From NCBI GenBank assembly GCA_027593175.1, contig JAQCJI010000001.1:1-64000 (forward strand): a stretch of 64,000 nucleotides of DNA. Reading direction: 5' to 3'. The stretch is from Bacteroidota bacterium. Its GTDB lineage: Bacteria > Bacteroidota > Bacteroidia > Cytophagales > Cyclobacteriaceae. Below the pieces are notes generated by a model. It was not told the DNA's origin and made no database searches. It saw nothing but the letters and a program-made list of their open reading frames with translations. Below, piece by piece: positions 27,227 through 35,436 of this stretch (positions within the stretch are counted from its first letter, which is position 1; every line of letters begins with the position of its first letter). A program made the position numbers and the translations under genes.

Positions 27227-28873
27227 ATGTCAGATAACATGAAAGATTACAGATTTGATCTCCCTAAAAACCAAAAATCCATCATTAAAGTCATCGGTGT
27301 TGGCGGCGGCGGTAGCAATGCCGTCAACCACATGTATGGCTTAGGAATTAAGGATGTAGAATTCGTCGTGGTCAATACCGATGCCCAGGCCTTGAAATCT
27401 AGCCCTGTTCCTTTGAGACTTCAGTTAGGAGCCAACTTGACTGAGGGTCTAGGTGCAGGGGCTAACCCAGAACAAGGGCGTAGTGCTGCCCTAGAGTCAG
27501 AGGATGAAATCCGAGAGCTCCTTGCCGACAATACCAAAATGGCATTTATCACTGCCGGTATGGGAGGAGGTACAGGTACAGGTGCTGCTCCGATAGTAGC
27601 ACGCATTGCCAAGGAATTGAATATCCTAACCGTAGGTATAGTGACCGCTCCCTTTATGTTTGAAGGGAAAAAGAAGATGGCAGTAGCCCAAGCAGGTATT
27701 GAAGCGCTTCGTGAAAATTGCGATACTGTACTTGTTATCCTAAATGACAAGTTGCGAGAAATCTATGGCAACTTGGCGATCAGAACAGCCTTTAGCAAGG
27801 CAGACGATATTTTGAGCACAGCAGCTCGTTCGATTGCAGAAATCATTACGATCCATCAAGATGTAAACGTAGATTTTGAAGACGTGAAAACGGTAATGAA
27901 AGATGCTGGTGCTGCAGTGATGGGTTCAGCTACTGAAGAAGGAGAGGGCCGCGCCATCCGTGCAGCAGGTTTTGCCATTTCTTCTCCTTTGCTCAACAAT
28001 GTAGATATCAAAGGAGCTCAAAAAATCTTGCTATCCATCATGTCAGGAGAAGAAGAAGAGCTTTCTATGGATGAGCTGAGTGACATTACCGAATTCATCC
28101 AAGAGAAAGCTGGAGACAATGCAGAGGTTATCTTTGGCCAGGGTATTGATCCTGAATTGGGTAGAGCGATCCGAGTGACGGTCATTGCCACAGGCTTCGA
28201 GATGGATAGACTTGCGAATGTGCCACTCACAAAACTTAAAGCCGCTCCTATTTCTGCCTTTTTTAGCCCTGAAGTTCCTAATCTAGCGCCTGCGCCGGCT
28301 CCTGAGCAAATCAAAACTGTGATTGATCTGGATTCTGGAAAGTCAGCACAAGTGAAAGAAGAGCCCATTACTGAAGGAACCACCTTTACATTTACTTTTC
28401 CCAAAACCCCAGTAGCGGTAGTAACTCCCCTGATGGAGGAAAAAATGAAAGAAGAAGAATTCTCACCCGATATTCAGCCAGTAGCCGAAAATTCCCTTGT
28501 TGAAGAGCCTGTGGAGGAAGATAAAATTGTACACAATCTCTACCAAGAGGAAGATGTGCCCGTCGCTTCCGCTACGCCAGTTGAACCTCAACAGCCTACT
28601 GCTCCTGTATTTGCCAATGATTATTACGAGCAGATGAAAATGAAAGCTATACAGCGTGCGCACGAAAGATTCGAGAAACTAAAAGGAGGTCGTTCGCTAC
28701 CTACTGCTTCAGATGACTTGACTGAAAAGATGGTAGTGCCTGCCTACCAGCGAAAAAATGTGATTCTCAATGAACCACAGCACAGCTCGGAGTCTAGCCT
28801 TAGCAAGTTTAACCTAAACGAGGAAAACGAGATTTTAGGCAACAATAGATTTCTGCACGACAACGTGGACTAA
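27227..28873 (+). CDS. ftsZ: Cell division GTPase FtsZ
   Basis: FtsZ polymerises into the Z-ring. The 548-residue protein has the tubulin-like GTPase: VIGVGGGGSNAVNHM near residue 24, the signature GMGGGTGTGAAPIVA near residue 110, and the T7-loop region around NVDFEDVKTVM. The GTPase core ends near residue 335. An unusually long (about 200 residue) acidic, Pro/Glu-rich linker follows, ending in NEILGNNRFLHDNVD, the probable C-terminal interaction peptide. It closes the dcw cluster and converges with the FMN reductase three bases beyond its stop. Confidence 0.97.
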   Translation: MSDNMKDYRFDLPKNQKSIIKVIGVGGGGSNAVNHMYGLGIKDVEFVVVNTDAQALKSSPVPLRLQLGANLTEGLGAGANPEQGRSAALESEDEIRELLADNTKMAFITAGMGGGTGTGAAPIVARIAKELNILTVGIVTAPFMFEGKKKMAVAQAGIEALRENCDTVLVILNDKLREIYGNLAIRTAFSKADDILSTAARSIAEIITIHQDVNVDFEDVKTVMKDAGAAVMGSATEEGEGRAIRAAGFAISSPLLNNVDIKGAQKILLSIMSGEEEELSMDELSDITEFIQEKAGDNAEVIFGQGIDPELGRAIRVTVIATGFEMDRLANVPLTKLKAAPISAFFSPEVPNLAPAPAPEQIKTVIDLDSGKSAQVKEEPITEGTTFTFTFPKTPVAVVTPLMEEKMKEEEFSPDIQPVAENSLVEEPVEEDKIVHNLYQEEDVPVASATPVEPQQPTAPVFANDYYEQMKMKAIQRAHERFEKLKGGRSLPTASDDLTEKMVVPAYQRKNVILNEPQHSSESSLSKFNLNEENEILGNNRFLHDNVD

Positions 28874-28876
28874 ATC

Positions 28877-29401
28877 CTAAAAGTCGAGCAGCATGTCTGC
28901 CTGGGTATGTAGTAGTTCTACATACAGCCTGTTGGTGAGCAGGTTATCTGACATATTTTGCTCTATCTTAGCCAATTTTGGCTTGAGAGCAAGAACATTC
29001 ATACCCAGGTAATGGAAGATGTCGGTAAGGTGGCTCATAGCGATGCCACCCCCTCCAATTCCTGAAGAGAGCCCAACCATGGCGCATTTTTTGTTCAAAA
29101 ACGAATTAGGATAGGTCATCCCGTCAATAAATGCTTTTAGGATACCTGGAAAAGATCCGTTGTATTCTGGAATAATAAACACAAACTTTTTTCCTTCCTT
29201 CACACGATCATTAAAGGCGTTAAACTCGGGATTTTCCCCATTGTTTTCGTACAAAGCGGTAGCCGTAAAATCTGCTGGCAAGTCCGATATATAAAGAATT
29301 TCAGCTTCTGCTCCCTTTTCTTTTAGGATGTCCTGGTAGAGGGAAGCAAGCGTACTTGAAACTGAATTTTTACGGTTGGTGCTTACAATAATTTGAATCA
29401 T
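28877..29401 (-). CDS. NADPH-dependent FMN reductase family protein
   Basis: This flavodoxin-fold reductase of 174 residues has an N-terminal IIVSTNRKNSVS flavin phosphate loop and the FVFIIPEYNGSFPGILKAFIDGM motif typical of the FMN_red family (azoreductase/chromate-reductase-like). It likely reduces FMN, quinones or azo compounds with NAD(P)H. The ORF track begins at a non-ATG codon at 29428; ATG 29401 (MIQIIVSTNR) gives the normal N-terminus. Its neighbours suggest no pathway. Confidence 0.88.
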   Translation of the reverse strand: MIQIIVSTNRKNSVSSTLASLYQDILKEKGAEAEILYISDLPADFTATALYENNGENPEFNAFNDRVKEGKKFVFIIPEYNGSFPGILKAFIDGMTYPNSFLNKKCAMVGLSSGIGGGGIAMSHLTDIFHYLGMNVLALKPKLAKIEQNMSDNLLTNRLYVELLHTQADMLLDF

Positions 29402-29497
29402 GGGATGAATTTTGTCTCTTTTATACACACAAGTACCTAGAAAAGTTCGAACAATTTTTCAAAACACTATCTTTAAGTGGCATTAATTAATTTTTAG

Positions 29498-30319
29498 ATG
29501 GACTACAAGCAGCAAGTGGAGCAGGCAACTGCCTACATTCAAGGGATTCATCCCAATCCAGTAGCAATCGGGATTATCTTGGGTACTGGATTAGGAAACT
29601 TAGCTACCCAAATTCATGTAGAGCTGGAAATACCGTACCAGGATATCCCTCATTTTCCTATCTCCACGGTCGAGAGCCATAGTGGAACCTTACTTTTTGG
29701 GCATTTGGCAGGAAAAAAAGTACTGGCTATGAAGGGACGCTTCCATTACTACGAGGGGTATTCCATGAAAGAAGTTTCCTTTCCCATTCGCGTGATGAAG
29801 CAGTTGGGTGTGCAGACACTGCTGGTCTCCAATGCCTCTGGAGGATTAAACCCTGCACAGGCCGTAGGAGAGGTCATGGTGATATCGGATCATATCAACT
29901 TGTTTTCAGAAAACCCGCTTCGAGGGAAAAATTACGAGGAATGGGGACCACGATTTCCAGACATGAGTGTGCCCTATTCCCCACGATTGATTGCCCTGGC
30001 CTTACAGATTGCACAAGAGAGAGGCATCAAGCTGCACACAGGAGTCTATTGTGGTGTGGAGGGTCCAAACTTGGAGACACCTGCTGAATACAGTTACCTA
30101 CGCATTATCGGAGGAGATGCGGTAGGCATGAGTACCGTGCCTGAGGTTCTGGTGGCCTGTCACTCTGGGATGGAAGTGTTTGGCATTTCGGCGATTACCG
30201 ATTTGGGAGTTGTGGGGAAGATCCATCAGGTAACCTTGGATGATGTGCTTGCTGCCGCTGCCAAGGCAGAACCAATCATGAGTCAAATTCTCTTCGAACT
30301 AGTACGTAGGTTGGATTAG
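29498..30319 (+). CDS. Purine nucleoside phosphorylase (trimeric type)
   Basis: The enzyme phosphorolyses inosine and guanosine to the free base and ribose 1-phosphate in purine salvage. The 273-residue protein matches the low-molecular-mass trimeric class: GIILGTGLGNLA near residue 27, ESHSGTLLFGHLAGK, GRFHYYEGYSMKEV, LLVSNASGGLNP, GVYCGVEGPNLETPAEY and DAVGMSTVPEVLVA. The stop falls one base before the end of the convergent M20 gene. Confidence 0.95.
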   Translation: MDYKQQVEQATAYIQGIHPNPVAIGIILGTGLGNLATQIHVELEIPYQDIPHFPISTVESHSGTLLFGHLAGKKVLAMKGRFHYYEGYSMKEVSFPIRVMKQLGVQTLLVSNASGGLNPAQAVGEVMVISDHINLFSENPLRGKNYEEWGPRFPDMSVPYSPRLIALALQIAQERGIKLHTGVYCGVEGPNLETPAEYSYLRIIGGDAVGMSTVPEVLVACHSGMEVFGISAITDLGVVGKIHQVTLDDVLAAAAKAEPIMSQILFELVRRLD

Positions 30320-30320
30320 C

Positions 30321-31607
30321 CTATTTCTTCATACCCATGTAATCAACGACCAGGTAACTCAAGGCGCGGACACCCAAGGTAAATCCACTTTCATCCAGGT
30401 AGAAGTCAGGCGTGTGGTGGGAGGGGGTTTTGAGGGGATCAGCTCCCGGCTTCATTCCGCCCAAGAACACAAATACGCCTGGCTTTTCCTTTTGGAAGAA
30501 GCTGAAGTCTTCCGAAACCGTCATCGGGTCCATCAAGATCAAATTTTCTTTTCCTGCGGCAGCAGTTAGGGATGGCAGCATGGTCGCAGTTAAGGCCTCG
30601 TCATTTACTGTGGCTGGGTAAAGCTTGAGAATGTTGACCTCTGCTTTTGCACCGGCACTTTCTGCGATATTGGTGGTGATCTCGTTGATTCTGCGGTGTA
30701 TGAGTGTTTGTTGCGCTTCTCCAAAGGTGCGGATGGTACCGATTAGTTCTACTTTTTCAGGAATGATGTTGTGACGGATACCGCCATGGATGGCACCAAC
30801 AGTGACTACAGCGGGGTTCTCGGTGACATTTACGCTACGGGAAAGGATGGTTTGCAGGCCAGTAATGATCTGTGCAGAAGTAACGATGGGATCTACACCC
30901 GACCAAGGAGAGGCGCCGTGTGCCTGGGTGCCAAATACGTTGACAGTTAGGATATCTACCGCGGCCATGGTTGGCCCTGGGCGGTAACCGATTTTGCCAG
31001 CTTCTACCTGTGCCCAGATGTGTAGGCCGAAAATAGCGTCCACGTCTTTCATGACTCCTTCCTTCACCATCAATTCGGCTCCTGCCATGGGCACCTCAGT
31101 TACCCCTTCTTCTGCAGGTTGGAAGATAAACTTGACCGAACCCTCCAATTGATTTTTATGTGCAACCAATACCTCGGCTACCCCCATTAAGATGGCGGTG
31201 TGGGAATCGTGTCCGCAGGCATGCATGACTCCTGTTTGTTGGCCGTTGTAGGTGGCTGTAACGGTGGATTTGAAGGGAACATCAACTCGCTCCGTTACGG
31301 GTAGGGCATCCATATCTGCACGAAGGGCCACCATGGGACCGGGTTTGTCGCCACGAAGGACACCGACTACGCCGGTTACCGCTACATTTTCGGTCACTTC
31401 CATGCCTAGGGAACGGAGGTGATCGGCGACGATCTTGGCGGTACGCACTTCCTGATTTCCCAGTTCGGGGTGCTGGTGAAAATCCCGTCTCCACTCGATG
31501 ACCTTGGCTTCCACACCCTGAGCTTTCTGGTCAATGCTGGGACGAAGCTTGGACTGACCTACCGCAGTGGCAGAGATCAAGAGTAGAGGGAGTAGGAGAT
31601 TTTTCAT
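30321..31607 (-). CDS. Secreted M20 amidohydrolase, copy 1
   Basis: This M20D-family amidohydrolase (hippurate/N-acyl-amino-acid/IAA-amino-acid hydrolase type) has 428 residues. A signal peptide (MKNLLLPLLLISATAVGQ) precedes the catalytic region. Metal-site motifs are visible: GVMHACGHDSHTAILMG, FQPAEEG, the dimerisation-domain GAIHGGIRHNIIPE and the C-terminal PSHHTPDFYLDE. It probably releases amino acids from N-acyl or peptide conjugates in the periplasm. A near-identical-length paralogue lies directly upstream. The start at 31607 is chosen by alignment to that paralogue, rather than 31613. Confidence 0.9.
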   Translation of the reverse strand: MKNLLLPLLLISATAVGQSKLRPSIDQKAQGVEAKVIEWRRDFHQHPELGNQEVRTAKIVADHLRSLGMEVTENVAVTGVVGVLRGDKPGPMVALRADMDALPVTERVDVPFKSTVTATYNGQQTGVMHACGHDSHTAILMGVAEVLVAHKNQLEGSVKFIFQPAEEGVTEVPMAGAELMVKEGVMKDVDAIFGLHIWAQVEAGKIGYRPGPTMAAVDILTVNVFGTQAHGASPWSGVDPIVTSAQIITGLQTILSRSVNVTENPAVVTVGAIHGGIRHNIIPEKVELIGTIRTFGEAQQTLIHRRINEITTNIAESAGAKAEVNILKLYPATVNDEALTATMLPSLTAAAGKENLILMDPMTVSEDFSFFQKEKPGVFVFLGGMKPGADPLKTPSHHTPDFYLDESGFTLGVRALSYLVVDYMGMKK

Positions 31608-31636
31608 GGTCATTTCAAGAGCTGATTCGATTCAAA

Positions 31637-31644
31637 CAAATGTA
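31637..31644 (-). promoter_or_regulatory. Candidate -7 element for M20 copy 1
   Basis: The minus strand reads TACATTTG, a perfect TAnnTTTG, about 30 bases before the ATG at 31607. With the terminator after copy 2 it suggests that copy 1 has its own promoter. Confidence 0.45.
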
Positions 31645-31696
31645 GTAGATTTTAGTAAATGTGGAAGTTTTCCGTGGGTTTAGGATGTCTAAAAAG

Positions 31697-31733
31697 CAAA
31701 AACCCCCATTCCTACATTTGGGATGGGGGTTTG
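31697..31733 (-). terminator. Intrinsic terminator between the two M20 genes
   Basis: AAACCCCCAT (31700-31709) pairs with ATGGGGGTTT (31723-31732), and the stem extends inward by further pairs. On the minus strand the stem is followed by a T-rich tract. It lies 18 bases after the stop of M20 copy 2, so it should end that transcript and uncouple the paralogues. Confidence 0.8.
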
Positions 31734-31750
31734 AAATAATTTGGAACTAC

Positions 31751-33043
31751 TTACTTCTTCATTCCCATGTAGTCTACCACAAAGTAGCTCATCACGCGTA
31801 CGCCGAGTACAAATCCACTCTCATCCAAATAAAAGTCTGGGCTATGGTGGGATGGAGTTTTGGTAGGGTCGCCCCCTTTTTTCATACCCCCAAGTCCAAT
31901 AAAGAATCCAGGTTTTTCCTGCTGATAAAAGCTGAAGTCCTCTGAATATGTTTTTGGCAGATCGAGTTCTACATTCAACTTGCCTGCAGCGGATTCCATG
32001 GAGCTTAACATAATGGAAACAAGCTTAGGGTCATTATTTATAGAAGGATAGAGTTTAGTAATTTTTACTTCAGACCTAGCACCAGCGCTCTCTGCAATTT
32101 TTGTTGCAATTTCCGAGATGCGTTGATGTACCTGTTCCTGCTGCTGCTCACCGAAGGTTCGGATGGTGCCGATCATCTCTACCTTTTCAGGGATGATGTT
32201 ATGGCGAATTCCTCCATGAATAGCACCTATGGTTACTACGGCAGGGTTTTGGGTTACATCAATACTTCGGGAAAGGATAGTTTGCAGACCATTGACGATC
32301 TGTGAGGTAGCCACTATAGGATCTACTCCAGACCAAGGTGAAGCACCATGCGCCTGAGTACCGTGAATAATGATTTCCAAGTTATCCACAGCAGCCTGTG
32401 AAGGACCAGAGCGGTAGCTAATTTTTCCTGCCTCGGTTTGTGCAGAAATATGCAATCCAAAGATGACGTCCACATCTTTCATCACGCCCTCAGTGACCAT
32501 TTGCTTGGCTCCCCAGGAGGTGACGCCGGGGATGTAAATTCCTTCTTCAGCGGGTTGGAAGATAAATTTGACGGATCCTTCCAGATGTGATTTCATACCG
32601 GCAAGCACCTCAGCTACTCCCATCAGGATGGCCACATGGCTATCGTGTCCGCAGGCATGCATTACCCCCGTTTGCTGCCCATTGTAGGTGGTAGTGACGG
32701 TGGATTTGAAGGGTAAGTCTACCCGCTCGGTCACGGGTAAGGCATCCATATCGGCACGCAGGGCGACCATTGGACCTGGTTTTCCCCCACGCAAGATGCC
32801 TACTACCCCGGTAGTGGCCACACCTTCCTGCACTTCTATGCCCAAAGCGAGCAAGTGGTCTGCTACTTTTTTGGCAGTACGGGTTTCTTCGTTTCCTAGC
32901 TCTGGGTGCTGGTGGATGTCACGTCTCCAGTCGATTACTTTGGTCTCAATGGCTGCAGCCTTCTGGTCAATACTGGGGCGAAGTTTGCTCTGCGCAAATG
33001 CCGTGCTGCTCAGCAGTAGAAGGGGAAGGAGTATTTTTTTCAT
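31751..33043 (-). CDS. Secreted M20 amidohydrolase, copy 2
   Basis: This is a 430-residue paralogue of the preceding gene, with most residues shared along the whole length by eye. The signal peptide MKKILLPLLLLSSTAFAQ is followed by GVMHACGHDSHVAILMG, FQPAEEG, GAIHGGIRHNIIPE and PSHHSPDFYLDE. Differences include a short insertion near YIPGVTSWGAKQ and a shifted C-terminal domain (KTYSEDFSFYQQEKPG). The divergence after a local duplication suggests different acyl or amino-acid preference. Confidence 0.9.
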   Translation of the reverse strand: MKKILLPLLLLSSTAFAQSKLRPSIDQKAAAIETKVIDWRRDIHQHPELGNEETRTAKKVADHLLALGIEVQEGVATTGVVGILRGGKPGPMVALRADMDALPVTERVDLPFKSTVTTTYNGQQTGVMHACGHDSHVAILMGVAEVLAGMKSHLEGSVKFIFQPAEEGIYIPGVTSWGAKQMVTEGVMKDVDVIFGLHISAQTEAGKISYRSGPSQAAVDNLEIIIHGTQAHGASPWSGVDPIVATSQIVNGLQTILSRSIDVTQNPAVVTIGAIHGGIRHNIIPEKVEMIGTIRTFGEQQQEQVHQRISEIATKIAESAGARSEVKITKLYPSINNDPKLVSIMLSSMESAAGKLNVELDLPKTYSEDFSFYQQEKPGFFIGLGGMKKGGDPTKTPSHHSPDFYLDESGFVLGVRVMSYFVVDYMGMKK

Positions 33044-33183
33044 AGTATGTGTTGAGAAGGCATTGGTCTATGTGTTGCTTAATTTAAATTCGCGTGGCGT
33101 AAATTCAAAGAATTTTTGGATAAAGCCTAGAGGTGGAGAACTTTTTGGTTGGAATTGGCTTTGCTAGAAAGAAAAAGCATCTA

Positions 33184-33718
33184 ATGGAATTAAAAAATAA
33201 AGTTGCCATGGTCACCGGCGCAAGTAAGGGACTCGGTTTGGCAATCGTTAAACTTTTGTTTGAAAAGGGGTAGTTGTAGCTGGCTGGGGTAGAATAAAAC
33301 CTGGCTTTTCCCATCCTCATTTTCACTTCTTCTCCTGTGATGTGGCCGATGAGGCACAGGTTGCCAAGGCATACGCCAATACGGTAGTCGCTTTGGGAGA
33401 AGACATCCGCATTCTGGTGAACAATGCCGGCTTTGGGGTGATAGGAGCATTGGAAAGCATGTCTACTGCGGTATGGAACTCCATGTTTGATACCAATTCA
33501 CGGGATCTTCTACGTAACCAAGCGGCTAATCCCAGCTATGAAATTGGCCGATGAAGGTCATATCATCAATGTAGCCTCCATTGCTGGGCTCAATGGAGTA
33601 GCCAACTTTGCGGCCCGAGGATGTAGTCCTAACGATCTTGCAAACCTTAGAGACTCATCCCAATTATTTTGTGGTCGATTTGGAGTGCCGTCCACTCCGT
33701 CCAAAAGGCAAAAAATAG
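33184..33718 (+). pseudogene. Decayed short-chain dehydrogenase
   Basis: The remains of an SDR can be followed through three reading frames. Frame 1 from ATG 33184 encodes MVTGASKGLGLAI and stops at TAG 33271 just after a GGGG run; one base of shift restores VVVAGWGR through CDVADEAQVAK to LVNNAGFGVIGALE. Near 33500 a second shift moves to HGIFYVTKRLIPAM and HIINVASIAGLNGVANFAA. The segment with the YxxxK active site is then missing (about 75-80 codons). A third frame carries an SDR-like C-terminus (TILQTLETHPNYFVVDLECR) ending at TAG 33716-33718. No functional enzyme is possible. Confidence 0.85.
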
Positions 33719-33744
33719 GAAGCAGCACTTCTAAAAATTCACTC

Positions 33745-33774
33745 TTGCCATTCCAAAGGCAATCTGTATTTTTG
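33745..33774 (+). promoter_or_regulatory. Promoter of gldAFG
   Basis: TTG (33745-33747) and TATTTTTG (33767-33774) are 19 bases apart, matching the Bacteroidota TTG-N19/21-TAnnTTTG promoter. The gldA ATG is 34 bases downstream of the -7 element. Confidence 0.6.
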
Positions 33775-33808
33775 TAAGTACTCGATTTATATTGAATCGC
33801 CCCAACGC

Positions 33809-34720
33809 ATGTCTCTCCAGGTTTCTCAGCTCAGTAAACGATATGGCGCTCAAAAAGCACTGGATGAAGTGAGCTTTTCGGCAAATCCTGGGAGGATTTT
33901 GGGATTTTTGGGTCCCAATGGTGCGGGGAAGTCCACCGCCATGAAAATCATAACTGGCTACCTTGCTGCCGATTCGGGAACGGTATCGATCTTGGGGGAA
34001 AATGCCTTGGCAGATCCCAAGAAGCTGGCAGCTCAAATTGGCTATCTCCCCGAAAACAATCCCTTGTACTTAGATTCGTACGTACGCGAGTTTTTGGCAT
34101 TTTCTGGAGGTATCTACGGCATGAAGTCTGCCGACATTCGAAGGCGTACGGAGGAGCTCATCCGTAAAACAGGCCTTCAAAGCGAGAAACACAAAAAAAT
34201 CGGCCAACTTTCCAAAGGCTATCGACAGCGTGTAGGTATTGCAAGAGCCCTCCTGCACGATCCTGCGCTGGTGATTTTGGACGAACCCACCACGGGTTTG
34301 GATCCCAACCAGCTAGTAGATATTCGCAACTTAATCTTAGAGGTAGCCGAAAATAAAACCCTCATTTTTTCCACCCATATCATGCAAGAGGTGGAGGCGG
34401 TTTGCCAAGATGTGGTCATCATCAACGAGGGTAAAATCCGGTCAGCAGGCTCTCTAGCAGACTTGAAGTCTGCCTCTACCCAAGTAACCTTGATACTAGA
34501 AACGGAAGAGCCGATGGACTTATCCTGGTTTGAGTCCATCGGAGTGCCTAGCTTTGGAAGTAAGGGAACCCAGGAATTGGTGCTTATCGCCAAGGATGCT
34601 GGGGAAGCACGCAAGGCTATTTTGCAGGTGGTGAGCCAGCGGCAGCTCAGCTTAATTCGTCTCGACCAAGGCACAAAAAATTTAGAGACCCTGTTTAGAG
34701 AAATTACCCAAGGCCAATGA
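33809..34720 (+). CDS. gldA: Gliding motility ABC transporter ATP-binding protein GldA
   Basis: The 303-residue ABC ATPase begins MSLQVSQLSKRYGAQKALDEV and has Walker A GPNGAGKSTAM, the signature QLSKGYRQRVGIARAL, Walker B LVILDEPTTGLD and the switch His in FSTHIMQEVE. The C-terminal extension of about 80 residues is typical of GldA. With GldF and GldG it forms an ABC transporter needed for gliding motility in Flavobacterium johnsoniae; its substrate is not settled. It overlaps gldF by four bases, making a gldA-gldF-gldG operon. Confidence 0.92.
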   Translation: MSLQVSQLSKRYGAQKALDEVSFSANPGRILGFLGPNGAGKSTAMKIITGYLAADSGTVSILGENALADPKKLAAQIGYLPENNPLYLDSYVREFLAFSGGIYGMKSADIRRRTEELIRKTGLQSEKHKKIGQLSKGYRQRVGIARALLHDPALVILDEPTTGLDPNQLVDIRNLILEVAENKTLIFSTHIMQEVEAVCQDVVIINEGKIRSAGSLADLKSASTQVTLILETEEPMDLSWFESIGVPSFGSKGTQELVLIAKDAGEARKAILQVVSQRQLSLIRLDQGTKNLETLFREITQGQ

Positions 34721-35436
34721 AAAGTTTGTTTCTTAAGGAAATCACGGCCTTTTTCGGCAGCCTGACCGGCTACTTGGTGCTGGTCTTGTTTTTGGTGGCC
34801 ATTGGCTTACTGGTTTGGGTATTTCCGGAAAGTTCGGTGCTTGACTACGGCTATGCCGATTTAGAATCTTTATTTCTCTACACACCTTATGTATTTACTT
34901 TTTTGATTCCAGCAATCTCCATGCGCAGCTTGGCGGAGGAGCGGAGGGTGGGCACTTGGGAACTCTTGCAAACGTCCCCGCTTAGCTTGATTGAAATTGT
35001 ACTAGCCAAGTACCTGGCCCTGCTTGTACTCGTTTTTATGGCAATCCTTCCCACACTGGGCTATGCCTACTCCATCTCCCTGTTGGGCAGCCCTCCGGGC
35101 AACTTGGATTGGGCAGGATTTTTTGGGAGTTGGCTGGGGTTATTGATGATTGGAGCCACTTTTGCAGCTGTAGGCTTGTTTGCCAGTTCTTTGACCTCTC
35201 AGCAGGTGGTGGCCTTTGTCCTTGGTGTATTTCTTTGCTTTGTCTTGTATTTTGGTTTGACTGCTTTGGCAGGGATGGTTCCGGGGGATTGGGCTTATTG
35301 GATAGAAGAACTCAGCCTGAGCTATCATTACAAAAGCCTGAGTAGAGGAATGATCGACAGTAGGGATCTCTTCTTTCTGCTGGGAATGATTTGGGTATTT
35401 CTGGGGGCAACGGTCTTGATTTTGCAAAAGAAATGA
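34717..35436 (+). CDS. gldF: Gliding motility ABC permease GldF
   Basis: This ABC-2-type permease of 239 residues has six hydrophobic segments, starting with FFGSLTGYLVLVLFLVAIGLL. It carries the GldF hallmark AISMRSLAEERRVGTWELLQTSPLSL in the cytoplasmic loop after helix 2. It is the membrane partner of GldA. The start is in ATGA overlap with gldA and its stop overlaps the gldG ATG. Confidence 0.93.
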   Translation: MKSLFLKEITAFFGSLTGYLVLVLFLVAIGLLVWVFPESSVLDYGYADLESLFLYTPYVFTFLIPAISMRSLAEERRVGTWELLQTSPLSLIEIVLAKYLALLVLVFMAILPTLGYAYSISLLGSPPGNLDWAGFFGSWLGLLMIGATFAAVGLFASSLTSQQVVAFVLGVFLCFVLYFGLTALAGMVPGDWAYWIEELSLSYHYKSLSRGMIDSRDLFFLLGMIWVFLGATVLILQKK

